A stretch of 64,000 nt of DNA, taken from the NCBI GenBank assembly GCA_030737875.1, contig CM060915.1, positions 631,782,786 to 631,846,785 on the forward strand. Reading direction: 5' to 3'. The notes below the pieces were generated by a model. The model saw only the letters and a program-made list of their open reading frames with translations. It was not told the origin of the DNA and did no database searches. This document shows, in pieces, positions 1 to 11,446 of the stretch (the first letter of the stretch is position 1; each line of letters starts with the position of its first letter). The DNA is from Allium sativum. Lineage: Eukaryota > Streptophyta > Magnoliopsida > Asparagales > Amaryllidaceae. The position numbers were made by a program, and so were the translations under genes.

Positions 1-1894
1 GTTTAAAGATCAATTCACACATAATGAACAACAGTTAGTGGAAATAACAATATTATAATTGGACAGAACAACCTAAATAAAATAACATCACAGCTTAAAT
101 AAAATAACCATGATACAAAATCAGAAGCTATTTTGTTGTACAAACATTCAGTTAAGATTATATTTGTTTGAAGATAAAGTACAACATAAATGCTCTGCTA
201 GAAAAAAAATACAATATAAATCTGAAACTGGGTTAACAACTTAACATAGGATACTAAAAAAAAAGAGAAAAGGTTAAAGGAGACTCAATCTGAGAACCTA
301 AATGACCATTTTTTTACTAAAGATGTTGCTCAGGGTCAATCAATGTCATCCTCTCTTTATATGTCCCCTTACCTTTGATCCAATTGGTTGGCAGATATAA
401 GGGGATCAAAGCAGACACATGTTTCTGTTATCAACATATCGTATTTGGGAAGATTAGAAACAAAATTACTTGTAAATACTGGGTTTATATAGTACCATAT
501 TTTAGTCGTAGCATACCCAAGATGGAATATATTAATGCAAGACAACAACACATATATCAGAGTGTGCAATATTAAATTGCCTTCAGTTGCTTTAACAGTG
601 GGTTTTTTTGGACTGTACGTAGACTCTTTGACCTGTTGAAAACATCATGCTAGGAGGACAACTTGAAACCGTTGTGATGTCATATTTTGGGTTTATAGCA
701 TGAAATAAACACATATCAGCTATGCTAGGGACACTTGCCTAGCATGAAATAAACACATATCAGCTATACTAGGGATACTTGCCCAAGACATTTCATCCTA
801 ACGCCATGCCATCTAATAATTCAGATTTTACAACTTTTATTTAATGGAAGTGGGTCGCATTACCTTTTCTACCAGGAGTTGAGCAAGTGTCAACACAGTT
901 CCTTCAAACCAACCGAGGATAACAAATCACTCACTATATTGTACATTTTATTTTTGGGTAAAAGGTAATGAAAGTAACATTTGAGTTCTTGTGCAAATAA
1001 ATGGTTCAATATAAGCAATAGGTAAATGTTAATGATTGTAGAATCTAAATAAGCAAGTAAGCATATCACTGCACTCATGTGTCCAACTTAACTAAATTAT
1101 TTGACTTCTTGGACATAATGCAGATTGGCACAAGAGATAAATACTTCATGATGAGGAGTAAATGAATATCCTATAACCAGTTTGTCTAGTGAGTGTAGCA
1201 ACTTTTTCCATGACACACTTGCACTGACAGCTAATGTAAATTATTAGACAATCACTCAAATACATAATTTTATAAATTTGTACTATGTGGAATAATTTAA
1301 ACCTTTCAAGAAATTTGGTTTTTTATCAATTCAATAATAATATTAGGAATTAAAAAAAAAGCAGACAGATGGGTTTATATTTTGAACACCAACGTGGCTA
1401 AAAATGGACATTAAATATATGGACCAGTAGATTGGGGTATAGAATTAAGTTCAAGAAAAAAAATAGATTTGATATTAATAATTTGCTTCACATATTTAAT
1501 ATGAATCATTTACGTCTTTTATTCAAACATTACCAGACGATGAAATAGTTATTGAAGTTGGTGACTTATGTAGATAAATCTTAAGCACTAACTTGCAGTA
1601 TCAAACAACTATTGAAAAGATGTTTAATTTTGGTTAAACATGTATGCATATGGAAGATGGTCTCCTTATTGAAAATATTTTTCATTTGACATTCAAAGCA
1701 TTTGCAATTGTCCTCTGTACAACATTTATAGTCTCTACGTTTGTAACCTGCAACCTTTACTGCAGCTTCGCTCATATAATGATACATACTACTAATATTT
1801 TTATGAAACAAACTTTCAAAGCGACAAAACTAGAGAAATTCCTATGAAAGGAGTAGTAGCATGTCATCCTAGTATGACCTTACGTTATTGGGCC
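1..1894. other. AT-rich flanking DNA, no supported gene
   Basis: This stretch is AT-rich with stop codons in all frames and only short open segments. On the minus strand, about 845-914 has a donor-like GTAATG after a short open segment, but no companion exon was found, so I do not call it. A short direct repeat of 'catgaaataaacacatatcagctat' type sequence lies near 700-765. The segment is contiguous with 19874-22639 once TKY-A is removed. Confidence 0.6.
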
Positions 1895-1899
1895 ATATT
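1895..1899. repeat. Target site duplication of TKY-A, left copy
   Basis: ATATT lies directly before the LTR start TGTAACACC and recurs at 19869-19873 directly after the other LTR. This 5-bp duplication defines the element ends. Confidence 0.9.
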
Positions 1900-2442
1900 T
1901 GTAACACCCCACACCCGCTAAGGTCACTCACTAAGGGAATGCCTTAACTTCGGTGGAGCATTTTAAGTGAATATAGAACAGAAAAATTACAACAAGACAG
2001 ATATAAGTAATACTTGAAATTTAAAACATCATTTCATTGCAGCAGAAGGTAAACATGTTTGGTTACATACCAAAAACCAACAAGAGTCAAGTACAAAATA
2101 TCCATCTTGATAAAAACATAAGTACATAATCCCACTACATACTAATAGCCATAATAGAAAAGATAAGCTGAGCTTTACATCAACGGTCCAAGCTCCAAAA
2201 GATAGATAAAGTAATCTGATCAAAGCCCACTAGTGCTAGGCCCAACCTAAGGACCTAAGGGGGGAATATAAAAACAACGGGGTCAGACATAAGTCTGAGC
2301 GAGTCCTATAACTTTAACAATACAATCATTAAAGTAATTAGGGTATGATATAAACTTGGTACGATAACGACTGGGGATAAATGACTACACTAAGCAGCCA
2401 ACTAGACATAGGAAGAACCAAGATAACGGTAAAGACGCATCT

Positions 2443-2447
2443 ACCCA
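2443..2447. repeat. Target site duplication of ATH-G, left copy
   Basis: ACCCA before TGATTAG is repeated at 9282-9286 after the other LTR end. The uninterrupted sister LTR has a single ACCCA at the equivalent place near 17420. Confidence 0.95.
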
Positions 2448-2633
2448 TGATTAGCACAGAAATGTGTTTATTTTTATGCTTATATCTTATCTTTATTGTA
2501 TATAAATAAATGCTACTTTGGGTATTTTGTGTGTTTTTACAGGTCATTGATTAATTGTCTCCTTCATTAAATAAAAGATCACCGATAAGAAAAAGAAGCT
2601 ACTTTCCCATCTCAACAAGTTTTCAATCACAAA

Positions 2634-2712
2634 GGAAGCCGTAGCACATTGGTTAAGGCATGGAATTCTGTACAGAAAGACCTGGGTTCGATTCCCATCA
2701 AACTCTCTTTTT
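2634..2712 (+). other. tRNA-like Pol III promoter module inside the ATH-G 5' LTR
   Basis: An A-box-like TAGCACATTGG (2642-2652) is followed 43 nt later by a perfect B box GGTTCGATTCC (2685-2695) and by a TTTTT run (2708-2712) usable as a Pol III terminator. Order and spacing match a tRNA gene or a tRNA-derived SINE head. The T-arm pairs (TGGG..CCCA), but the seven bases before the A box do not pair with the bases after the T-arm, so it is not a functional tRNA gene. It sits in U3, upstream of the TATA box. The identical module is in the 3' LTR. Confidence 0.6.
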
Positions 2713-3104
2713 GCTGAAGAATGGAACGCGTTCACACTGCCTCCCTTGCTTTGAAGAATTTATGGATTAGTGATTTATGGTGTATATATATATTCATATG
2801 TATGAATATATGATATACACTAATAAATATTTCAAGAATTGGAAGTATTCTTCATAGATAAATCAAAGGGAATCTTTCATTTTTACTCTCCATAAAGATG
2901 AAGATTTGATTAGATAGATGCCAATCAATTTACCAATCAACTTCAAATCTCTTGGAAAATGCCAATCAATTTGCCACATGACCAATCAAAAGAGGAAAGC
3001 TGCATGGAATATTTCAAGTTTATCTTATCTCTTTTATTTATGAATATATTATTTTCAAGAGGTTTAGTCATGGCCCATTAGAGGATTAGGGTTTTTCAGT
3101 TCAC

Positions 3105-3114
3105 CTATATAAGC
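3105..3114 (+). promoter_or_regulatory. TATA box of the ATH-G 5' LTR
   Basis: CTATATAAGC lies mid-LTR and is followed about 60 bp later by AATAAA, the expected U3-R-U5 order. The copy in the 3' LTR is at 8764-8773. Confidence 0.7.
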
Positions 3115-3627
3115 ACATGTATACCCATTGTAACGACCATCCATTATTCTGTATTCTATTTTCTCCATTAATAAAGTTTCTTTCTCCTTTATTTTCTTGC
3201 AATTTTCTTTTCTTAGCAATTGGTGTTGTCTCACAATTAGTTTTGGTAGAACACCAATTGTATTTTACATTTTTTATTAGCGATTAGTCGTTTGATTAGT
3301 TTCAACGACAATCCTAACTTTATTTTTTTTTGTTCTTATTTTCTTGCAATTTTAATTTCTGCATTTAATTTCTGTTTTGCATTTTAATTTCCAATTGATA
3401 ATTGTGATTTGATCGTCGGTTCAATTAGATTTGTTCTGAATCGGATCGCAGTTTCAATTTCGTTTGCTTTCAAAACCAACCTCAAAGATTTGTCTAACTC
3501 GCCCAAGAGATTATTTAAATAATTTGATTTAATTTGCCTCCCTGTGTTCGACCTGTATGCTACACACCTGTGCGCTTGCAGTAATTTAATTTAAAATATC
3601 ACGCTTTTCTAGCGTCGATCAAGTTTT

Positions 3628-3645
3628 TGGCGCCGTTGCCGGGGA
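3628..3645 (+). promoter_or_regulatory. Primer binding site of ATH-G (tRNA-Asp type)
   Basis: TGGCGCCGTTGCCGGGGA starts six bases after the LTR end. It is complementary to the 3' end of plant tRNA-Asp including CCA, the primer used by Athila-group elements. Confidence 0.92.
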
Positions 3646-3718
3646 GGTAACGATTAAATTTTATTATTTATTTAATTTCTGATTCGTGTTAGTTTTATTT
3701 TGTTCCCTTTTGTTTACT

Positions 3719-3767
<49 letters not shown>

Positions 3768-5274
3768 CTCGATTAGTTGATTTGGTATTATTTGCTGATA
3801 CCGTAATCTTCTAAACAAGAGAGAAAAAAAATCTTGCCAGTTTTCCTTGATTTTCCTTTCATTTTCATTGTTTATTTCTTTCTCTTTTTACAATTTTTTT
3901 TTCTTTCTCAATCTCATATCTTCCTTATTTCTTTCCTCCTTTCCATTCTGTTTCCCTTTTTTTCCCATTCATTTCTTTCCTTTTCTTCTTGTTCAAATTT
4001 ACTTAAAAAAAACTTGCATTTTTTTATTGATTGGTTTTCAATTATATTTCTCTTTCATCTCCTACAATCTCTCTTTCCATTCTTTTTCATTTATATCTTT
4101 CCTATTCTCTCCTTCACCAAAAAAAAAAAACTTGCCAATCTTTTTCAAATTCTTTCTGTCTTTCAACTTTCTTTCTATTTATTTTTACATCTGTTTCCAG
4201 TGCTTCTTCTACATAAAAAAAAACATTCAACAATTTCCTTTTTTCTAATTTTCTTGCTTGCCATCTTTCACGGATCTCCTATAACTCATCCCATAATCGC
4301 GTTCAACCTCATCTGACTGCAATAGTCAATACTTCTTCTATCCATTCTCTCTACAAATGCCCAATTTACTTTGATTTCTTTCCTTCTAACCTACTTTCCT
4401 CTTTTTCAGTAAATAATCTTCCCTTTCTTCTTGTTTTTTAAAAAAAAAACAAATAAAAGAACTTGCCCGTTTTCACTAATTTTTTGCCTTTTCAATTCCT
4501 TTTCATTTTTTCTTTCTCTTTTACACTGTTTAGTCTCTCTTTCTTCTGAAAAAATAAATAAATCAACGAACAAAGTGAAGAAAGAATTCAAGGCTCAAGC
4601 AAACAAGTCAAGGAACATAGTGAAGTCAAGCAAAGCAAACACGAAATTCAGCCGTCAAGTAAAATTTACAAACAGTGAAGTCAAAATTTTCTGGATGGAC
4701 AGCCATACCCCACGGTAATATTTTTCTAAACTCTACAGGTGCTGAAGCTGCTTTGAAAATATAGAAATTGCTTGTAAAAATCTTCTGCAGGGGCAGCGGC
4801 TTGCTTGTACAATATTTTAATTTTCTGTGACTGTTCTATGACTGTTCTGTTCTATGATTACTCTGTGACTGTTGTGTTGTTGATATTTCTGAATCGTTTG
4901 TGAGGAACGAAATTCCATAACAACTGTCATCATTCTCATTGGTTTTCAGCTTTAGAATTCAGCAAACGTTGATTCTAGAAAAATAAGAGCTCATTTAAAA
5001 TAATATAATTGAAAAGTGGTGCTTTGTGAAGTGATTGTCTCGCATAATTGGATCGCGGATATATATTAGTTCAATTTATTGAACTTCTAGCAAAAGAGGT
5101 TGCATACTACCCGTAAAACATTGGTCGTATCCCTTAGTATTTATACTATACGTGAACGACCATAAGACCCTCTTCCCCCTTCTAATTGAGTCAGTTAAAT
5201 TAATAGAGCGCAGCTTAGTATTTTATACTATTTTGAAGTAAGAATAATTTCTGTCTTGTCGTGACTTCTTTAAA
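3646..5274 (+). other. Pyrimidine-rich leader of ATH-G
   Basis: A 1.6-kb leader between the primer site and the first ORF. A (TA)n run occupies 3721-3764. From about 3810 to 4560 the strand is C/T-rich and built of degenerate units, each opening with a short A-run plus 'CTTGCC' (near 3830, 4010, 4130 and 4460) followed by T/C-rich sequence. Open frames of 160 and 133 codons here are low-complexity read-through of the pyrimidine tracts, not proteins. Near 5123-5162 a short stem TGGTCGT/ACGACCA can form. Confidence 0.6.
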
Positions 5275-6877
5275 ATGTCTGATTCAAAAAAATCTTTGAG
5301 AGAATTATGGGATAATAATCGGAGTAGACGTCCTCTTGAAGAGTATGAGTATGAATTACAACTCATGAGACAAGATTTTCCAAAATTTTGTAAGCCCAAT
5401 GCCAACAATTTTCAAAATTTTCCGAATAACCAACATTTTCAAAATCATGGATATGATCGAAATTGCGATTTCAACGCAAATTTCAATAATTTTGATTATG
5501 GGCCACATCCACATCAAAATGGCTTTGAATCCCAATATGGCTTTGATTCACGTCAATATGGGGTTGTAAACCAAAATTTTCAAAATTATAGCCCATATCC
5601 ACATCTTGAATATGACCAAAATTGCAATTCTCCCTCGAATTACGACAGTTTTGGTTATGAACATAATTTTCAAAATCAAAATAATTTCCAATATCATTGT
5701 CATTTTTCTGAAAAATTCAAACAACCACCACATTGGAAATAATTTTAATTGTGAAATTGATGTGGACTATAATTTTGAGAATCAAGAAATCCAAAACGAG
5801 AGCTCTCAAATTAACGATTCTGAAGAATGTCATTTTGATGAGAGGGAAGAAAGGCTAAATGAAAAAGATAGACAACTTGATGAACTTCTTTCTTTAATGA
5901 CATCTTTTAAAGAACAACAAGAGCAACAAATTCAAACAAGCCTTGAATCAGAAAATAATCCAATTTCTACTAACATTGAAAATTTTCAAATAACGACTTT
6001 GGAAATTGAGAATAATCATCTTGATGAAGTTTTTCAAAATTCAACAAATGATTTGGACTTCAACTCTTTTCAGAAAAAAGATTTAAGCTTAGATTTTGAC
6101 CTTCCTCTTTCAGGCTGCGATAAACTTGAAATTTTTGAAATTGAACAAAATGAAAATGTTGAATTTTTCAAAAACTCAGAGTTGGAGAAGAATTTTAATG
6201 AACATGAATATTTTGGATTGTATGAGGATGAATTGCCAAATGAGGGTGAAATAGAACCAAACCACGAATCCAAGTTTGAAAATTTTAACTTTGAAGAAAC
6301 TTCCAACGAATTTGAAGTTGTCAGTGTCAAAAATACGTTGCCAATGAATGAAATTGAGAAATGTGATCACATAGTCTTGAACAACACTCAGATTCCAACT
6401 TTCACTGAATTTATATACGATCACAAATTTTTGAAAAATTACACTGATAAATTTGTTGAACACATGAACTATTTTTGGAATGTTAGCTTTGTAGAAAAAC
6501 TTCATGTTAAGATGACCCTGGACATTTATCTACTGGAATATAAATCTAGGTATAAAGATGAGATGGTTTTCAAAACCCTTTGCTTATTAGAAAACATGCC
6601 TAGACATAATGGAAATGAAATTCATCGGGCTAGAGCCAAGTGTGGGGGGAAAAGTTGGTGGCATTCTTTGCAACGCATGCATCGTAAACACATATATCAT
6701 CGTACATATGATTTTCATTCACATATAGTGGCTAAACTTCATTTCATTTTACAAATAATTTTACAACTCATTCACCTTTGGGTACGATCTTTCAAATTTA
6801 GGAAATGTTCACAGTGTGGACACTGTTTTGTCCAAGTGTGGGGGGAGTCTGCATTACATCCTTTTATTTTTCTTTAA
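5275..6877 (+). pseudogene. Asn/Phe-rich protein of ATH-G, frameshifted, function unknown
   Basis: The ATG at 5275 opens a frame (MSDSKKSLRELW..) of 155 codons rich in N, F, Q and Y, with repeated NF and QNF motifs. It stops at 5740-5742, but the neighbouring frame continues the same composition (..NNFNCEIDVDYNFENQ..) to 6877, so a one-base frameshift near 5735 splits one product of about 450-530 residues. The second part is acidic with a probable coiled coil (ERLNEKDRQLDELLSL, then E/Q-rich) and a more globular C-terminus (about 6360-6600). The last about 75 codons run through a polypurine-like stretch and are probably not native. The position suggests a gag-like role, but I see no CCHC knuckle and do not recognise the family. 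Confidence 0.55.
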
Positions 6878-8089
6878 TTTTTTTTCTTTCTTTTCATATA
6901 AGACCATCATGCATTTTAGATCGTAGTAACATGCCATTTTTTTTAAAACATGACTCATTTTAGATTGATACATCAAAATAAGTTAAGGATTATTAACCAG
7001 TTGATAGTATTTTTTTCTCTCAGCCTAGATCAAATAAGAAATATAATGAAAAGTTTAATTTTGAGGGATAATAGTGTAACCGGTACATAGGGAGATTCTT
7101 AGGTGATAGCCATGAAATCTATTCTATATTGTAGACTTTGTTTAAATAAGTGGAGAACTTAAAAAACTTATATTGGCTTTTCAAAATATTTAAAACTAAG
7201 TTGTGTTAAGTTGAATTCGCGTAACTCTCTTTTGTGCTTATAAATTCAATAATAATAATAGTAATCCAAGGGTATCCAACATTTCTTGTATATCAAGCGT
7301 TGGTGTGCAAACCCGCCAAGCTCTATCCGACATGTTGTTGACAAAGTCAGCGTTGGAATATCTTGGTCTCATTTTATGAGATTGGACACCTAAGGATTAC
7401 CGACACGTTGTTGACAAAGTCAAAGTCGGTCTGCACAATCCGCCAAGCTCTTTACCCACTCTCCGTTAGTCCACGAGGCAGTGCATGGGTGGTAAACCTT
7501 GGTCTTCTAAGTTAGGTGTATGTACTTAATCATAAATTTTAAAATTTTATAGAATAAAGAATATGCGATGATGCCCAAACACTTCTTGACCTTATTGATT
7601 TGACTAGCCATACATGAGAAAATAATAATACCACTTTGCAAACTGTGCCAAACAAATTAAGAATCTATTTCATGGCTGCACTATGTTATCGACCGAACAA
7701 ACTGGCCAAACTGGAATTTAACATTTGAAAACTTGATTTATATTGAAAATTTGTGACAAGTTGAGGTATCTAAAATAAAATCGACTGATTAGAAATTGTT
7801 AACTTAATTTGTTGTACCACTTTCATGAAACAAGTCGTGTTTTCAATTTTTGTTTTCAATTGCATAAGTCCTCCGCATTCATGTAGTTACATTAAAACCA
7901 TAACATACTGCATTTGGATTTTGTGGGTAGTATCCGCTGAAAACCCTCACGAGACACCACTCGTCCTACTAGGGACACCTAGAGGTTTAACGGCTTGTTG
8001 CATACGCTCAATGCAATCGTGTTTCCTACGAAAGTGTGACCTATCTAGTTAGTTTTTAATTTTGTTTTACTCGAGCACGAGTAAAAGAT
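6878..8089 (+). other. 3' non-coding region of ATH-G with interleaved repeats
   Basis: No ORF is credible here. Two copies of CCGCCAAGCTCT (about 7313 and 7441) and two of GTTGTTGACAAAGTC (about 7334 and 7407) are interleaved over 140 bp. A second G/C-richer patch lies at about 7930-8050. Polypurine-like AAGTGTGGGGGG copies also occur upstream at 6638-6649 and 6834-6845. Confidence 0.55.
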
Positions 8090-8104
8090 AAGTGTGGGGG
8101 TATT
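8090..8104 (+). promoter_or_regulatory. Polypurine tract of ATH-G
   Basis: AAGTGTGGGGGTATT lies directly before the 3' LTR start TGATTAG and is the plus-strand primer site. Confidence 0.85.
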
Positions 8105-9281
8105 TGATTAGCACAGAAATGTGTTTATTTTTATGCTTATATCTTATCTTTATTGTATATAAATAAATGCTACTTTGGGTATTTTGTGTGTTTTTACAGG
8201 TCATTGATTAATTGTCTCCTTCATTAAATAAAAGATCACCGATAAGAAAAAGAAGCTACTTTCCCATCTCAACAAGTTTTCAATCACAAAGGAAGCCGTA
8301 GCACATTGGTTAAGGCATGGAATTCTGTACAGAAAGACCTGGGTTCGATTCCCATCAAACTCTCTTTTTGCTGAAGAATGGAACGCGTTCACACTGCCTC
8401 CCTTGCTTTGAAGAATTTATGGATTAGTGATTTATGGTGTATATATATATATTCATATGTATGAATATATGATATACACTAATAAATATTTCAAGAATTG
8501 GAAGTATTCTTCATAGATAAATCAAAGGGAATCTTTCATTTTTACTCTCCATAAAGATGAAGATTTGATTAGATAGATGCCAATCAATTTACCAATCAAC
8601 TTCAAATCTCTTGGAAAATGCCAATCAATTTGCCACATGACCAATCAAAAGAGGAAAGCTGCATGGAATATTTCAAGTTTATCTTATCTCTTTTATTTAT
8701 GAATATATTATTTTCAAGAGGTTTAGTCATGGCCCATTAGAGGATTAGGGTTTTTCAGTTCACCTATATAAGCACATGTATACCCATTGTAACGACCATC
8801 CATTATTCTGTATTCTATTTTCTCCATTAATAAAGTTTCTTTCTCTTTTATTTTCTTGCATTTTTCTTTTCTTAGCAATTGGTGTTGTCTCACAATTAGT
8901 TTTGGTAGAACACCAATTGTATTTTACATTTTTTTATTAGCGATTAGTCGTTTGATTAGTTTCAACGACAATCCTAACTTTATTTTTTTTTGTTCTTATT
9001 TTCTTGCAATTTTAATTTCTGCATTTAATTTCTGTTTTGCATTTTAATTTCCAATTGAGAATTGTGATTTGATCGTCGGTTCAATTAGATTTGTTCTGAA
9101 TCGGATCGCAGTTTCAATTTCGTTTGCTTTCAAAACCAACCTCAAAGATTTGTCTAACTCGCCCAAGAGATTATTTAAATAATTTTATTTAATTTGCCTC
9201 CCTGTGTTCGACCTTTATGCTACACACCTGTGCGCTTGCAGTAATTTAATTTAAAATATCACGCTTTTCTAGCGTCGATCA
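8105..9281 (+). repeat. 3' LTR of ATH-G
   Basis: 1177 bp, matching 2448-3621 with only a few substitutions and small indels. It carries the same tRNA-like module (8291-8369; B box 8342-8352), a TATA box (8764-8773) and an AATAAA signal. ACCCA follows at 9282-9286. Confidence 0.95.
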
Positions 9282-9968
9282 ACCCACCCAAGGATAATTA
9301 CTAAACTGCACCACACCAGTCATTCCTAACTTAAAGGTTGATCTCACCCAAGGACTTAGAAAATATAACTAGTAGTTTCGTGTACCCCTAGCTGACCACA
9401 TAGGTGCCGTCTGCCCCTATCTCCACTAGGTGTACCCACTACTCCCCAAGCGATCGGCTCCCTAACGTAGATACCCGTGCTGGCCCCACAGTGGGGTGTA
9501 TCACTCCCCAAAGTGGCAACCCAATACAACCAACGGTGCACGGCTTATACCTACACGATGCAACAACGTCTTACCTACCAGCCCGGGTCCACACACGCAT
9601 ATGAAACCCGTTGGACTTGCGTTGCCACCGCTAACCCGTTTTGGCCTCTTATAGTCAAGCCCAGTACGCGTGTCCCGTCCTCGACATGGGTCGAGCCCAC
9701 AAAGATACATATGGGTTACTGGTTGAAATGGGCCCCCACAAGCTACCCACCTAAGCTTGCTCCCTCTAGTGTATCCCACTTAACCCTTTAATCATGTTTA
9801 ATTACATGTTTCCACTTTGGTTAAGTATTCTAATCGTATTTCTGTTGCCACCCAAGGCAACCACTAGATTTCCACATGCCACCCAAGGCACCCACTTAAC
9901 CCCTCATTCCCCACTACATGCTTATCTGGTTAAGTGTTTCTTAATTGATTAAGACCGTAACCATTGTA

Positions 9969-10187
9969 AAGACCTCTCATATTAGGCTGTCTTTTATGGC
10001 AGCTGGATTTGCCGGTCAGGTCCGGGCAGCCTTACGCCATAACAGAGTCTAACCTCGTGTCTTTACACTTGTCACGTATTTAGTTTATGCCTAAGACCTC
10101 TCACATTGGGCCAATCATTTGTAGCCGCTGGATTTGCCGGTCGGGTCCGGGCAGTCTTATGCTACAAAAGGGTCCAACCTCGTGTCT
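9969..10187 (-). repeat. Tandem stem-loop units in the TKY-A 3' LTR
   Basis: Two units (9969-10063 and 10093-10187, offset 124 bp) share a central element read on the transcribed strand as CTGCCCGGACC..GACCGGCA..ATCCA. Each unit is bounded by self-pairing arms: TTATGGC/GCCATAA in the first and TTTGTAGC/GCTACAAA in the second. See the findings for the covariation argument. Confidence 0.7.
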
Positions 10188-10755
10188 TAGTCGATTAATT
10201 ACACCTAATTAATCACCCCCATATTTCGAATTAATTTTCCCTAATTAATTCCAATTTAATGATGTACATAATTGACTCAATTATGTCCATCCACTTATGG
10301 TATGCAACATCATACCAATTTCACCACAATTTTGTTAACATGAATATTAACCCCATCGTTCCCCACGTAATACGCTAACATGACATACTTAAAAGGGAAG
10401 ATTCATCACAAATACAATGGGTTCAACTTAGCATAACATTAGCATCAACATGAGTTTTAAAGGTGTCAACTTGCATATATGACCATAGCATTAAACCCAA
10501 CTAGCATAAATAATCAACCCAAACTTGCATGAATCACATATGTCATAAAGAGGGTAACTTGCATAGATGTTCATGTCATAGATCTATCATAAAGGGATAA
10601 AATTTCATACATGTCATAGGTCTAAAAAGGGATGAACTTGCATATGTTACTCATGTCATGAAAAGGGGTAAACATGCATATATATGCATGACATGCAAAG
10701 GGGTAAACTTGCATATGTATGCATATCATACAAAGGTGTGAACTTGCACATGTTA

Positions 10756-10885
10756 CTTGCATATAATCAAACTCCAAACTTGCATAACATGTCATATATG
10801 AACTTGCATATAATCAAACACCAAACTTGCATAACATGTCATATATGAACTTGCATATAATCAAACACCAAACTTGCATAACATG
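10756..10885. repeat. 47-bp minisatellite in the TKY-A 3' LTR
   Basis: Units starting CTTGCATATAATC recur at 10756, 10803 and 10850, an exact 47-bp period. They are followed by a shorter 'ACTAGCATCATGAACATATAG' type repeat (about 10926-11010). The 5' LTR of TKY-A also has three units (18894, 18941, 18988), whereas both TKY-B LTRs have four. Confidence 0.8.
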
Positions 10886-11281
10886 GTGTCATAATGGATC
10901 AATGTTTATCATTGTGATTTGCATAACTAGCATCATGAACATATAGCATAAAACTTGCATAACTAGCATCATGAACATATAGCATAAAACTTACATAACT
11001 AACATCATGAGCACATAGCATATGATAACATAACTTACATTGATCCACATTCATAACCATAATCTCATTACATCCTTTCATAATTAGTTTAGCAATTGCT
11101 TGCTAAAGGCATAGAAACTCACAACTTGTTGATTAGCACTCCTATGAAGAAGATTTAGTTGCTAGAGTTAATTTGAGAAGCTATCTTCCTCTCTAATTTG
11201 TGGAGGCTCCTTCTAGTTGCATTTTGATGGCATGATGACGTTGTATCTATTTTTAGTATGGATTAGGGTAGTCTTAGGGTG

Positions 11282-11291
11282 TATTTATAGA
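11282..11291 (-). promoter_or_regulatory. TATA box in the TKY-A 3' LTR
   Basis: The minus strand reads TCTATAAATA, conserved at the same place in the other family LTRs (19431-19440, 28819-28828, 37351-37360). Confidence 0.6.
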
Positions 11292-11446
11292 TTTAGGATG
11301 TAGTTTAGGCCATAGGATTAACCCTAGTTTAGATCTAAACCATCAAAAATCGTCACAGGTCAGCAGAACAGACCAGAGAACCAAAACAGGTGCACCAGGC
11401 CAGCCAGGGTCAAACCAAAAAGCTGCGCAGGTTTCTGGCTCGACAC

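Larger units (their letters stand above)
2448..3621 (+). repeat. 5' LTR of ATH-G
   Basis: 1174 bp, TG..CA ends, nearly identical to 8105-9281. It contains a tRNA-like Pol III module (2634-2712), a TATA box (3105-3114) and an AATAAA signal (3170-3175). Confidence 0.95.
2448..9281 (+). mobile_element. ATH-G: non-autonomous Athila-like LTR element (LARD type)
   Basis: A 6.8-kb element with near-identical LTRs of about 1.17 kb (2448-3621 and 8105-9281; TGATTAG..GATCA). It has a perfect tRNA-Asp type primer site at 3628-3645, a polypurine tract at 8090-8104, and ACCCA target duplications. The internal region of 4.5 kb has no protease, RT, RNase H or integrase. It holds a pyrimidine-rich leader, one frameshifted ORF for an Asn/Phe-rich protein, and a 3' non-coding part. 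The tRNA-Asp primer and the GTGTGGGGG tract are typical of Athila-group gypsy elements, so it probably moved using proteins from an autonomous Athila relative; that dependence is inference. The LTRs differ at only a handful of positions, so insertion was recent. Confidence 0.92.

Noticed and set aside
2634..2712. Functional tRNA gene
   Set aside because: The A and B boxes fit, but the acceptor arms do not pair and no sound anticodon stem was found; kept only as a tRNA-like module.
3834..4316. 160-codon and overlapping 133-codon ORFs
   Set aside because: Phe/Ser/Leu-only composition from a pyrimidine-rich leader; no start context, domain or conservation.
4698..4738. Short intron in the ATH-G leader (GGTAATATTT..CTACAGG)
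   Set aside because: About 25 nt between donor and acceptor is below any plausible plant intron length.
9404..9791. GC-richer ORFs of 66-104 codons on both strands of the Tekay-family LTRs (also near 17541, 26886 and 35128)
   Set aside because: Open on both strands at once, inside LTR sequence, and lost in the diverged TKY-F LTR.
10420..11060. CRISPR-like regular repeats
   Set aside because: The 47-bp units are contiguous without unique spacers and the context is a plant LTR; an ordinary minisatellite.
10899..11081. 60-codon repetitive ORF (MLCAHDVSY.. repeats)
   Set aside because: Direct translation of the LTR short-repeat array; frame is incidental.
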